12,304 nt of DNA from CAYUHZ01 sp964444625. GTDB taxonomy: Bacteria > Patescibacteriota > Patescibacteriia > Patescibacteriales > GWC2-42-12. Positions 7,003 to 12,304 of the stretch are shown here, in pieces. How positions within the stretch are numbered: position 1 is the first letter of the stretch; each line of letters begins with the position of its first letter. Position numbers and translations under genes: made by a program. The DNA lies in the NCBI GenBank assembly GCA_964444625.1, contig CAYUHZ010000025.1, forward strand, positions 1-12,304. Reading direction: 5' to 3'. The notes beneath the pieces were generated by a model, which had not been told where the DNA came from, did not search any database, and saw only the letters and a list, made by a program, of their open reading frames with translations.

Positions 7003-7532
7003 AAATGATGCTTGCGCTCATCGGCTAGTTTAATAATCAAATTTCTCACCTCATTAGGCTCAGGAATTTCAGCTAAAAAAAACCTGGACACCTCTCCGGC
7101 TGTTTGTACGTGGACATCGCCGAATTTAAAAATTGTCGGAAAAACGCCTTTTACATCGCTGGTGACGTCTTGAATTTTATTGATTTGCTGTTCAGAGATT
7201 GTTCTGGAAAAAAATCCGTCTTGCCTGATATCGATAATGCGCTGGTTGGTAATAATCCAAACGTCTAAATAATAATCAGTTAAAGAAAAGAAGAAAAATA
7301 ACCACGAAAATAATAAATACACGCTCATGCCAAGCACTAGTAGCGGATAAGACAATTCTCCGCGCAGTATATTCGGCTCCGCCCTGAACGTAACGAAACC
7401 TGCTACCGCCAGAAGAAACAACAGCAGAACAAATAACATTATTTTTTTAAAAATAATGAAATAATCACGGCGTAAAATTTTAATTATTTCTTCACCTGGC
7501 AATTGGTGGGGTAAATGATGGAACGATAACAT
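6999..7532 (-). CDS. Bacterial PH-domain membrane protein
   Basis: Membrane protein with a C-terminal bacterial pleckstrin-homology fold (YdbS/YdbT-like, bPH2 family). The role is unknown. Seen with the chosen start (177 aa): two hydrophobic helices at about 26-48 and 61-83, then a soluble domain at about 90-165 with the pattern ITNQRIIDIRQDGFFSR, ISEQQINKIQDV, FGDVHVQTAGE and IPEPNEVRNLI, typical of this family. I start at the ATG at 7530-7532, one base after the stop of the preceding gene. A longer frame would begin at a TTG at 7562 inside that gene and add ten unlikely residues. It overlaps queA by four bases. Family assignment is from the pattern. Function is not inferred beyond membrane location with a cytoplasmic domain. 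Confidence 0.85.
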   Translation of the reverse strand: MLSFHHLPHQLPGEEIIKILRRDYFIIFKKIMLFVLLLFLLAVAGFVTFRAEPNILRGELSYPLLVLGMSVYLLFSWLFFFFSLTDYYLDVWIITNQRIIDIRQDGFFSRTISEQQINKIQDVTSDVKGVFPTIFKFGDVHVQTAGEVSRFFLAEIPEPNEVRNLIIKLADERKHHL

Positions 7533-7533
7533 A

Positions 7534-7782
7534 TTAATACGTAAGATTATTAAAATTGTCAAAAATCGTTATATTGGCTCCCCAATCAATCTGGTTGATA
7601 AAATTATAAGAGACGTATAGCAACAAGACCGCAATTGTTATATACATAATAACAAAGAAAATGGTCGTCCAGTTTAAAAAACCGAATTTTTGCATATGAT
7701 AAACTGCCACCAAACTAAAAACCAACCAAATAAATAAAAAGAATAGATATATATAAAGGAAAACGCCTAAAGGGATGGACAT
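7534..7782 (-). CDS. Small two-helix membrane protein, unknown
   Basis: Not recognised. An 82-aa protein with two long hydrophobic stretches (about residues 8-28 and 40-62), a short linker (YHMQKFGFLNW) and a polar, Asn-rich C-terminal tail. No signal peptidase or lipobox motif is visible. Its stop is one base before the start of the PH-domain protein, so the two are probably co-translated and may work together. It begins 64 bases after the ruvB stop, in an AT-rich spacer with no clear promoter and no Shine-Dalgarno sequence. It is likely a real gene because it fits exactly into the operon spacing, but there is no motif evidence. Confidence 0.65.
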   Translation of the reverse strand: MSIPLGVFLYIYLFFLFIWLVFSLVAVYHMQKFGFLNWTTIFFVIMYITIAVLLLYVSYNFINQIDWGANITIFDNFNNLTY

Positions 7783-7846
7783 AAATAATTAATTGGATAT
7801 TATTTAATGATTTAATAAAAAGCGATCATTGAAAATTGAAAATTTT

Positions 7847-8869
7847 TTAAACTAAATTTCTTTGTCCTGGGCGTTTCTTGCCCAAATGATTATAACCGAT
7901 ATCCGTAACAATCCGACCGCGAGGCGAACGATCAATGAAGCCCAAACGTAAAAGATATGGCTCATAAACGTCTTCGATGGCAGAGATATCCTCGCCGGTT
8001 GCTGCGGCAATAGTGTTTAAACCAACCGGACCGCCGCCGAATTTATCAACAATCGTTTCAAGGATCTTCCGATCAATCCAATCAAGTCCCAATTCGTCAA
8101 TTTCTAATAGGCCAAGAGCCGAATTGCACAAATCATAATCAATGGAACCATCGCTCTTCACTTCGGAATAATCCCTCACGCGCTTTAACAAACGGTTGGC
8201 GACACGCGGGGTCCGGCGCGAGCGATTGGCTATTTCCGCTTTCGCCCGCTGGTCGATTTTAACATTCAAAATATTAGAACTGCGATGGATAATATGCTCA
8301 ATATCTTCTGATTCATAAAAATTGAGATGGAAAGTGGCGCCAAAACGATCGCGCAGAGGAGATGATAGCATGCTCACTTTGGTGGTCGCGCCGATAATAG
8401 TAAAACGCGGCAAATCAATCCGCAAAGTTCTAGCAGAAGGACCTTTGCCGATGATTATGTCCAATGCGTAGTCTTCCATGGCTGGATAGAGAATTTCTTC
8501 AATCGTTTTGTTCAAGCGATGTATTTCATCAATAAAAAGAATGTCTCCTTGGTTTAAATTGGTCAAAATAGCAGCCAGGTCACCGGCCTTCTCAATAGCC
8601 GGACCGGAAGTAATTCTAATATTAGCTCCTAGTTCATGGCAAATCACGTAAGCCAAGCTGGTCTTCCCCAATCCAGGCGCTCCATATAGCAAAACATGTT
8701 CGATTGGATCTCCCCTTTTTTGCGCCGCTTGGATTAAAATTCCCAAGTTATCTTTTATTTTCTTCTGTCCGATAAAATCCGACAAACTCTTGGGGCGCAA
8801 TGTCAAGTCCAGCGCTTTATCGCTGCCGGTTTCCTGCGGATTGATAATTCTTTGGTTATTGTCAGCCAT
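7847..8869 (-). CDS. ruvB: Holliday junction branch migration helicase RuvB
   Basis: RuvB is the hexameric AAA+ motor that drives branch migration of Holliday junctions with RuvA. Seen with the chosen start (340 aa): LRPKSLSDFIGQ at 24-35, Walker A GAPGLGKT at 63-70, Walker B LFIDEIH at 111-117, sensor-1 region GATTK at 160-164, arginine finger in SPLRDRFG (Arg173), sensor-2 region TPRVANRLLKR at 220-230, and a C-terminal winged helix (GGGPVGLNTIAAATGE to DRSPRGRIVT, 278-322). The start is the ATG at 8867-8869, 10 bases after the exonuclease stop. A longer frame from a TTG at 8905 would overlap the exonuclease and add non-family residues. The usual partners ruvA and ruvC are not in the window. 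Confidence 0.97.
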   Translation of the reverse strand: MADNNQRIINPQETGSDKALDLTLRPKSLSDFIGQKKIKDNLGILIQAAQKRGDPIEHVLLYGAPGLGKTSLAYVICHELGANIRITSGPAIEKAGDLAAILTNLNQGDILFIDEIHRLNKTIEEILYPAMEDYALDIIIGKGPSARTLRIDLPRFTIIGATTKVSMLSSPLRDRFGATFHLNFYESEDIEHIIHRSSNILNVKIDQRAKAEIANRSRRTPRVANRLLKRVRDYSEVKSDGSIDYDLCNSALGLLEIDELGLDWIDRKILETIVDKFGGGPVGLNTIAAATGEDISAIEDVYEPYLLRLGFIDRSPRGRIVTDIGYNHLGKKRPGQRNLV

Positions 8870-8879
8870 AAATAAAAAA

Positions 8880-9707
8880 CTATTTTCCCGCCTGATCTTC
8901 TTCAACCAGGGGCTGTTTTTCTTTGGTTGGAAACTCGCCTTCTAGGGCTTTCTTCACAATATTCTTGGTTTCATCGGAAAAATCAGCAGCAATAATCCAT
9001 TCCAAGAAACCACGGTCCGTTTTAGTGATGCTGGCCAATAAACGGTCTCGATATTTGGAAAAGGCGAAATAAGCCTCTCCGTCACGCCAATAAAATTTTC
9101 TTTCATTATCTACATACCTGCTATCGCGAGGATTGTGGATCTCAGACAAAAACTTCCAATCACGAATTTCTTCGTATTTTTCTAATTGTTTTGATAAAAT
9201 TTCCACCGTTACTTCAACATCGCTCAAAGCGCTGTGGGCGTCAACGTGGTCTTTGCCGCAATAGTGCTTATATGCCGCCGACAAAGTGCGCGGCTCCATA
9301 TAGTGAAAGATTGTTTTAGAGTCGATAATTTGCGAATTTGAATAATCAAAATCCATCCCTACTCTGATAAATTCTCGTCTTAATAATGGCAGGTCAAAAC
9401 CAATTACATTATACCCTCCATAGTTGCAACCGTTAAAAATATCCCAAAACTCTTGTGCTTTTGCTTTAAAAGTCGGTTTATTGGCTAAGAATTCCTGTGT
9501 TATGCCATGAACCGCGACAGCTTCTTCGGAAATCTTCATTTCAGGGTTAATAAATATATCCCCTTTAAAAACTCGCCCTTCCGGCATGATTTTGATATAG
9601 GCTAATTCTACAATTTTATCCATACTCAAAGCCAGGCCGGTTGTTTCAATGTCAAAAAGAACTAGGGGTTTTTCCAGTTTTATTAATTTATTTATCTGCT
9701 CTATCAT
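8880..9707 (-). CDS. DnaQ-family DEDDh exonuclease with ExoX-like C-terminus
   Basis: A predicted 3'-5' exonuclease on DNA (or RNA). Seen: Exo I motif DIETTG with Asp19 and Glu21, HGIT at 67-70, Exo II in NVIGFDLPLL with Asp105, and Exo III HSALSD with His158 and Asp163, giving a complete DEDDh active site. After a link at about 180-205, residues 206-258 (YFAFSKYRDRLL, DRGFLEWIIAADFSDETKNIV) resemble the small FGKYKG/YLxW domain found at the end of exodeoxyribonuclease X-like proteins and in DUF3820. The tail is acidic. The length of 275 aa exceeds a plain proofreading epsilon-type core. Its stop lies 10 bases before the ruvB start, suggesting work in the same repair pathway. It is not called dnaQ because it lacks a polymerase-linked context. 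Confidence 0.88.
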   Translation of the reverse strand: MIEQINKLIKLEKPLVLFDIETTGLALSMDKIVELAYIKIMPEGRVFKGDIFINPEMKISEEAVAVHGITQEFLANKPTFKAKAQEFWDIFNGCNYGGYNVIGFDLPLLRREFIRVGMDFDYSNSQIIDSKTIFHYMEPRTLSAAYKHYCGKDHVDAHSALSDVEVTVEILSKQLEKYEEIRDWKFLSEIHNPRDSRYVDNERKFYWRDGEAYFAFSKYRDRLLASITKTDRGFLEWIIAADFSDETKNIVKKALEGEFPTKEKQPLVEEDQAGK

Positions 9708-9773
9708 AAATTTTCTAATCTACTTTCTGCTAAATGGTTTAAATAATTTTCTCTCCCTGCCGCTTGGTTTCTT

Positions 9774-10319
9774 CTAGCCACTTGTTTTTTTTCCTTCGCT
9801 GTAGCTAATCAACGAGCCTATTCTAGTAATTCTCACCGGACTAGTTCCACTAAAATTCAAAACCGCTTTCTTCATCATCTTGTCGCCTGGAGCTCCCATT
9901 ATCCAATTATAATACCATGCTGGCCCGTCCATGGTAATGATTAAATGAGCGCTTCTGCCTTTTAGATATTGCTCTGGAGTTTTATTTTGATCAATATACT
10001 TAAAGGCAAACCCGGGCAGAAAAATCCTGTCAATAAAACCTTTAAGCAAAGCTGGCATCGCTCCCCACCACACGGGATAAACAAAAACTAAGTGCTCCGC
10101 CCAAGAAATATTATCCTGCGCTATCTTCAAATCGTTCTCCAATTCTTGAATTTGATGATAACCATGCCGCAAAACCGGATCAAAATCCAAGTCTCCCAAA
10201 TAAATGCGACGTACATCGGCGCCAGCTTTTTCCGCCCCAGTTGCGTAAGCATCAGCCAGAGCTCCGTTATAACTTTGTTTTTTGGGATGACCGAGAATCA
10301 CCAACACTTTTTTTGCCAT
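9774..10319 (-). CDS. NAD(P)H oxidoreductase, flavodoxin-like fold (frame break near C-terminus)
   Basis: FMN/FAD-dependent NAD(P)H quinone-type reductase of the Flavodoxin_2 family (MdaB/KefF/YwrO-like). Seen: VLVILGHPKKQSYNGAL at 5-21 (flavin phosphate-binding loop), FVYPVWWGAMPALLKGFIDRIFLPGFAF at 79-106, and a Gly-Arg-Ser...MDGPAWYY block at 121-137. The frame as read gives 181 aa and ends KKTSG after a run of eight A (complement of T9785-9792). A shift of -1 at that run, or one extra A, gives KKNKWLEETKRQGEKII with a stop at 9739-9741 and 193 aa. That restores the family-typical ending (a Lys/Arg-rich KWLE...G pattern). The break is therefore a sequencing error, a slippage site or a recent mutation. 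It stands upstream of the exonuclease. The substrate cannot be told. Confidence 0.87.
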   Translation of the reverse strand: MAKKVLVILGHPKKQSYNGALADAYATGAEKAGADVRRIYLGDLDFDPVLRHGYHQIQELENDLKIAQDNISWAEHLVFVYPVWWGAMPALLKGFIDRIFLPGFAFKYIDQNKTPEQYLKGRSAHLIITMDGPAWYYNWIMGAPGDKMMKKAVLNFSGTSPVRITRIGSLISYSEGKKTSG

Positions 10320-10404
10320 AGTTAATATTCTAAACTTTTTTTATTTCAATCTTTTTTATTTTCAATAGCGGCACTATCGCCAAACTTTGAGCGAAATTTG
10401 AAAA

Positions 10405-10434
10405 TAACCACTAAAATTAGCCTTTTAGTTGTTA
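10405..10434 (-). terminator. Hairpin with GGCUAA loop, possible terminator
   Basis: Stem 10405-10416 with 10423-10434 (11 of 12 pairs) and a 6-nt loop reading GGCTAA on the minus strand, followed there by TTTTC. It could end transcripts coming from DUF1461. The loop core is the same as in the hairpin at 10451-10476. Confidence 0.4.
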
Positions 10435-10450
10435 AAAAAGTCTAAAAATC

Positions 10451-10476
10451 TGTGCCAATATTAGCCATTGGCGACA
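10451..10476 (-). terminator. Hairpin with GGCUAAU loop, possible terminator
   Basis: A perfect 6-bp stem 10454-10459 with 10467-10472, extended by three more pairs (10451-10453 with 10474-10476) past a bulged base. The loop is GGCTAAT on the minus strand. An ATTTTT tract follows a few bases after it in the minus direction, so it may be a weak terminator for the corA-DUF1461 transcript. Confidence 0.4.
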
Positions 10477-10608
10477 GTCCCATGACGTAAATTTATCTTT
10501 GTTTAAACTGATTATATTATAACACAATAATTAGATTTGGGGAAAAATAAATAAGCTGATAATTCTTAAAAAAATAAGTTATAAGTCGCTGCTTGCCGTG
10601 TTGCTATT

Positions 10609-10635
10609 TTTTTATAAACAATACTTTTATAAAAA
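10609..10635. repeat. AT-only inverted repeat after DUF1461
   Basis: TTTTTATAAA (10609-10618) and TTTATAAAAA (10626-10635) are perfect inverted copies around 7 nt, three bases past the DUF1461 stop. As it has no GC pairs, it is a poor terminator by itself and may be chance in AT-rich DNA. Confidence 0.4.
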
Positions 10636-10637
10636 TA

Positions 10638-11285
10638 TTAGATGTTTTTCACTTTCAAACGCCATTTCATCAATCCGGCGACGGCAAGGCAAGCGGCTCC
10701 GATTAATAAAACATCAACTAACATCTTTGATGCTATCGCCTGAAAAAATTTTTGCGGAAACATAATAATCAAATTGTCGGTCGCCGGGTCAAAGAGCCAA
10801 GTACCAGGAGAAAAAAACAAACGATGGAATAAGTCGAAATTACGGCTAAAATTTAAACCCAACAATCCTGACAAAAAAACCGAGCCAACGATAACGGCTC
10901 CGCATAAGAAACTTAAATCCGCTATGTCATTAGTTTTTATTTTGATGATTTTTTTATATTGATAAACGCTAACAAAGAGAGAAATAATGCCCAGCCAATA
11001 TATCGCGCCCGCCCAAACAAATAGCAGGCGCACGTCTTGCAAATGTTTTATTTCTTGTTCGTTAAAAAATTGTCGATCCAGCTCTCCTCTGCCTTGCAAA
11101 AAATTTAACAATTTAGTCGTCTGTTCCTCCAGTTGCCGTTGTTCAATTTTTTCAAAGACACCATTGATTTCATATTCCTCAAAATAAAAATTTTTATCAA
11201 ACGCATTTAAGCTAAAAATAAAGCACCAAGACGCCATGGCAAAACTGACCGCAAAAAAATATTTTATCGTTTTTACTTTATTCAT
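10638..11285 (-). CDS. DUF1461-like integral membrane protein
   Basis: Membrane protein of unknown function that fits the DUF1461 (TIGR01906) family. Seen: a first membrane helix at about 7-28, an extracytoplasmic stretch at about 29-85 ending in FNEQEIKHLQDV (74-85), further helices at about 87-108, 124-146 and 185-206, and the block FHRLFFSPGTWLFDPATDNLIIMFPQKFF at 153-181. The F(N/S)E.EI.H..DV and W..DP..D.LI..P..FF patterns are the marks of that family as I remember it. The length of 215 aa is usual. It starts 30 bases after the corA stop, with a GGGGAAC sequence just before the ATG that may serve as a ribosome binding site. Probably co-transcribed with corA. Confidence 0.85.
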   Translation of the reverse strand: MNKVKTIKYFFAVSFAMASWCFIFSLNAFDKNFYFEEYEINGVFEKIEQRQLEEQTTKLLNFLQGRGELDRQFFNEQEIKHLQDVRLLFVWAGAIYWLGIISLFVSVYQYKKIIKIKTNDIADLSFLCGAVIVGSVFLSGLLGLNFSRNFDLFHRLFFSPGTWLFDPATDNLIIMFPQKFFQAIASKMLVDVLLIGAACLAVAGLMKWRLKVKNI

Positions 11286-11315
11286 TGTTCCCCGTGTAAT
11301 TTTTACCCATATCGG

Positions 11316-12239
11316 CTATCTTAACCAGCGATTCCTGGCAAAGACAAACCAAAGAACGGCAAGCAATAAAATAGTAAAAATAATAATTTGCCAAATAATC
11401 GCCGTTGAATCGCCGAAAGAAAAATTGACATTCATGCCAAAAAAACTAAAAATTATAGTTGGCACAGTCAAAATAATGGTTAAAGCCGTTAACAATTTCA
11501 TCGTTCTGTTGAGTTCGTGGTTCATGATATTGGAATAGGCATCGCGAATATTGGTAATATGCCGCAGGGTTGATTTTGCCATTTCTATCAACTGACCGGT
11601 TGACAAAAAGATATCTTCTATCAAATCCCTGTCTTCTTCGTAAAGCTTTAAACTGCGACCATCCAACAACTTCTCTATTGATGCTTTGGCCGGGATTAAA
11701 GCCGAAAGAAAATCATTTAAAACTTTTTCAAAATCTACGAATTTCACGATATCTTTGGTGGATATTTTTTCCAACCTAAAACGGACGGATCTTATGTCCT
11801 TGTTAATCTCGTTCAAGTATCTATTGTAGCTATGGTTGATCGCGGAAAAAATCTGCAAAAAGTTTTTATTTTTTTGCGTGGTAACAATGTTCTTTTTGCC
11901 GGTGATAAAACTTTCCATGAACTCCAGTTCTTTCCTGGCTACAGTTAACAAGTAATCATCCCCCAGCACCAAGAGCAGAGGTTCGGTGATGATCTCGTTG
12001 TTCTTTTTTTCCGGAACTCGACTGAATAAATAAACCACCCCTTTCTCCGCCTCAAGACGAGGCGCTTCATTTTCATCCAATGAATCCATGATTAAGTCTT
12101 CTGCCAATTTATATTTTTTGACCAATTGGTCAACTTCAGCCGCTGAAGGACCGACCACGTTGACCCAAGCTCCTGCTCGGTGTTCTTCTATTTTTTCAAC
12201 TTTTGCGCTTTTTATTGTTTTGTAATAATAATTCAGCAT
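11316..12239 (-). CDS. corA: CorA-family magnesium/divalent metal channel
   Basis: Pentameric inner-membrane channel for Mg2+ (possibly Co2+ or Ni2+). Seen: a large soluble N-terminal domain (about 1-235) with WVNVVGPS near the start and the long helix region from about 130 to 250, then the first membrane helix (about 248-267) ending in the signature GMN at 268-270 (FFGMNVNF), a short outer loop, a second helix (about 281-301) and a basic end ARNRWLR. The length of 307 aa is normal. The ATG has an AGGA ribosome binding site 5 bases upstream, one of the few in the window. A strong hairpin lies in its leader (12260-12281). First gene of the pair with DUF1461. Substrate specificity cannot be read from the sequence. 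Confidence 0.95.
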   Translation of the reverse strand: MLNYYYKTIKSAKVEKIEEHRAGAWVNVVGPSAAEVDQLVKKYKLAEDLIMDSLDENEAPRLEAEKGVVYLFSRVPEKKNNEIITEPLLLVLGDDYLLTVARKELEFMESFITGKKNIVTTQKNKNFLQIFSAINHSYNRYLNEINKDIRSVRFRLEKISTKDIVKFVDFEKVLNDFLSALIPAKASIEKLLDGRSLKLYEEDRDLIEDIFLSTGQLIEMAKSTLRHITNIRDAYSNIMNHELNRTMKLLTALTIILTVPTIIFSFFGMNVNFSFGDSTAIIWQIIIFTILLLAVLWFVFARNRWLR

Positions 12240-12259
12240 AATTTTCCTGATGTAAATTA

Positions 12260-12281
12260 CCCTGCGGCAGAGACCGCAGGG
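12260..12281 (-). promoter_or_regulatory. GC-rich hairpin in the corA leader
   Basis: CCCTGCGG (12260-12267) pairs perfectly with CCGCAGGG (12274-12281) around a 6-nt loop. It ends about 20 bases before the corA ATG on the minus strand. No T run follows in either direction (TAATTT on the minus side), so a simple terminator is doubtful. It may be a leader structure affecting corA, or the end of an upstream transcript. Confidence 0.5.
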
Positions 12282-12304
12282 CGTTAAAACTCACAAATCA
12301 AAGA

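Larger units (their letters stand above)
10320..10637. other. 318-base non-coding gap with hairpins
   Basis: No credible protein frame. From right to left on the minus strand it holds an AT-only hairpin after the DUF1461 stop, hairpins at 10451-10476 and 10405-10434 with the same loop core, and a weak stem before the oxidoreductase start (about 10365-10385). TTGAAA at about 10348 with TATTAA 16 nt later could be a promoter for the oxidoreductase, but it would start almost at the ATG. Probably a terminator/promoter zone dividing the corA-DUF1461 pair from the downstream unit. Confidence 0.4.

Noticed and set aside
7533..7562. TTG start that would lengthen the PH-domain protein by ten residues.
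   Set aside because: It lies inside the preceding gene; the ATG at 7530-7532 follows that gene's stop by one base and gives a family-like N-terminus.
8870..8905. TTG start that would lengthen RuvB by twelve residues.
   Set aside because: It overlaps the exonuclease and the added residues are not RuvB-like; the ATG at 8869 is well placed.
10774..11538. Plus-strand open frames opposite DUF1461 and corA.
   Set aside because: They are shadows of the minus-strand genes, with Lys/Ser/Pro-rich composition and no motifs.

Overview
The window is a compact, gene-dense stretch of a low-to-moderate GC bacterial chromosome. It looks most like a member of the Candidate Phyla Radiation (Patescibacteria, probably Parcubacteria-like). 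That placement is inference. It rests on short genes, tight spacing, AT-rich start-codon contexts that mostly lack a Shine-Dalgarno sequence, a Pth with a lineage-style insertion, and small membrane proteins of no known function among housekeeping genes. TGA is used as a real stop (for example at 6999-7001, overlapping the queA start), which argues against the recoded SR1/Gracilibacteria code. No rRNA, tRNA, CRISPR array, transposase or phage gene was seen.

Layout. Bases 48-5845 are plus-strand housekeeping genes: pth (peptidyl-tRNA hydrolase), a 552-base gap, dprA (DNA uptake/recombination mediator), topA (topoisomerase I) and a DEAD-box RNA helicase. They meet a minus-strand block at a shared bidirectional terminator (about 5861-5895). 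The minus-strand block, read from right to left, is corA (Mg2+ channel), a DUF1461-like membrane protein, a 318-base gap with hairpins, an NAD(P)H oxidoreductase of the flavodoxin fold, a DnaQ/ExoX-like exonuclease, ruvB, a two-helix membrane protein, a bacterial PH-domain membrane protein and queA. Exonuclease, ruvB, the two membrane genes and queA are closely spaced (10, 64, 1 and -4 bases) and look like one transcription unit for DNA repair plus tRNA modification. The ruvB-queA association is common in bacteria.

The most interesting object is not a protein gene. The gap between pth and dprA appears to encode a structured RNA of about 320 nt on the minus strand (about 784-1106). It has two very long hairpins (816-929 and 979-1093), a possible pseudoknot between the loop of one and the linker, a promoter-like sequence upstream and a rho-independent terminator at its end that it shares with pth. 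In the named helices, 13 positions are A-C mismatches read as plus strand and become G-U pairs read as minus strand; I found none of the opposite kind. Each hairpin carries the octamer CCUCCUUG in or next to its loop, which contains the anti-Shine-Dalgarno core of 16S rRNA. I could not match it to tmRNA, RNase P RNA, SRP RNA or 6S RNA.

Two protein genes show reading-frame problems at homopolymers. The oxidoreductase loses its conserved C-terminus at a run of eight A. The DEAD-box helicase has its conserved N-terminal FSELGIA segment in frame but without a usable start codon, and an ATG one frame away. These may be sequencing errors, slippage sites or real mutations.
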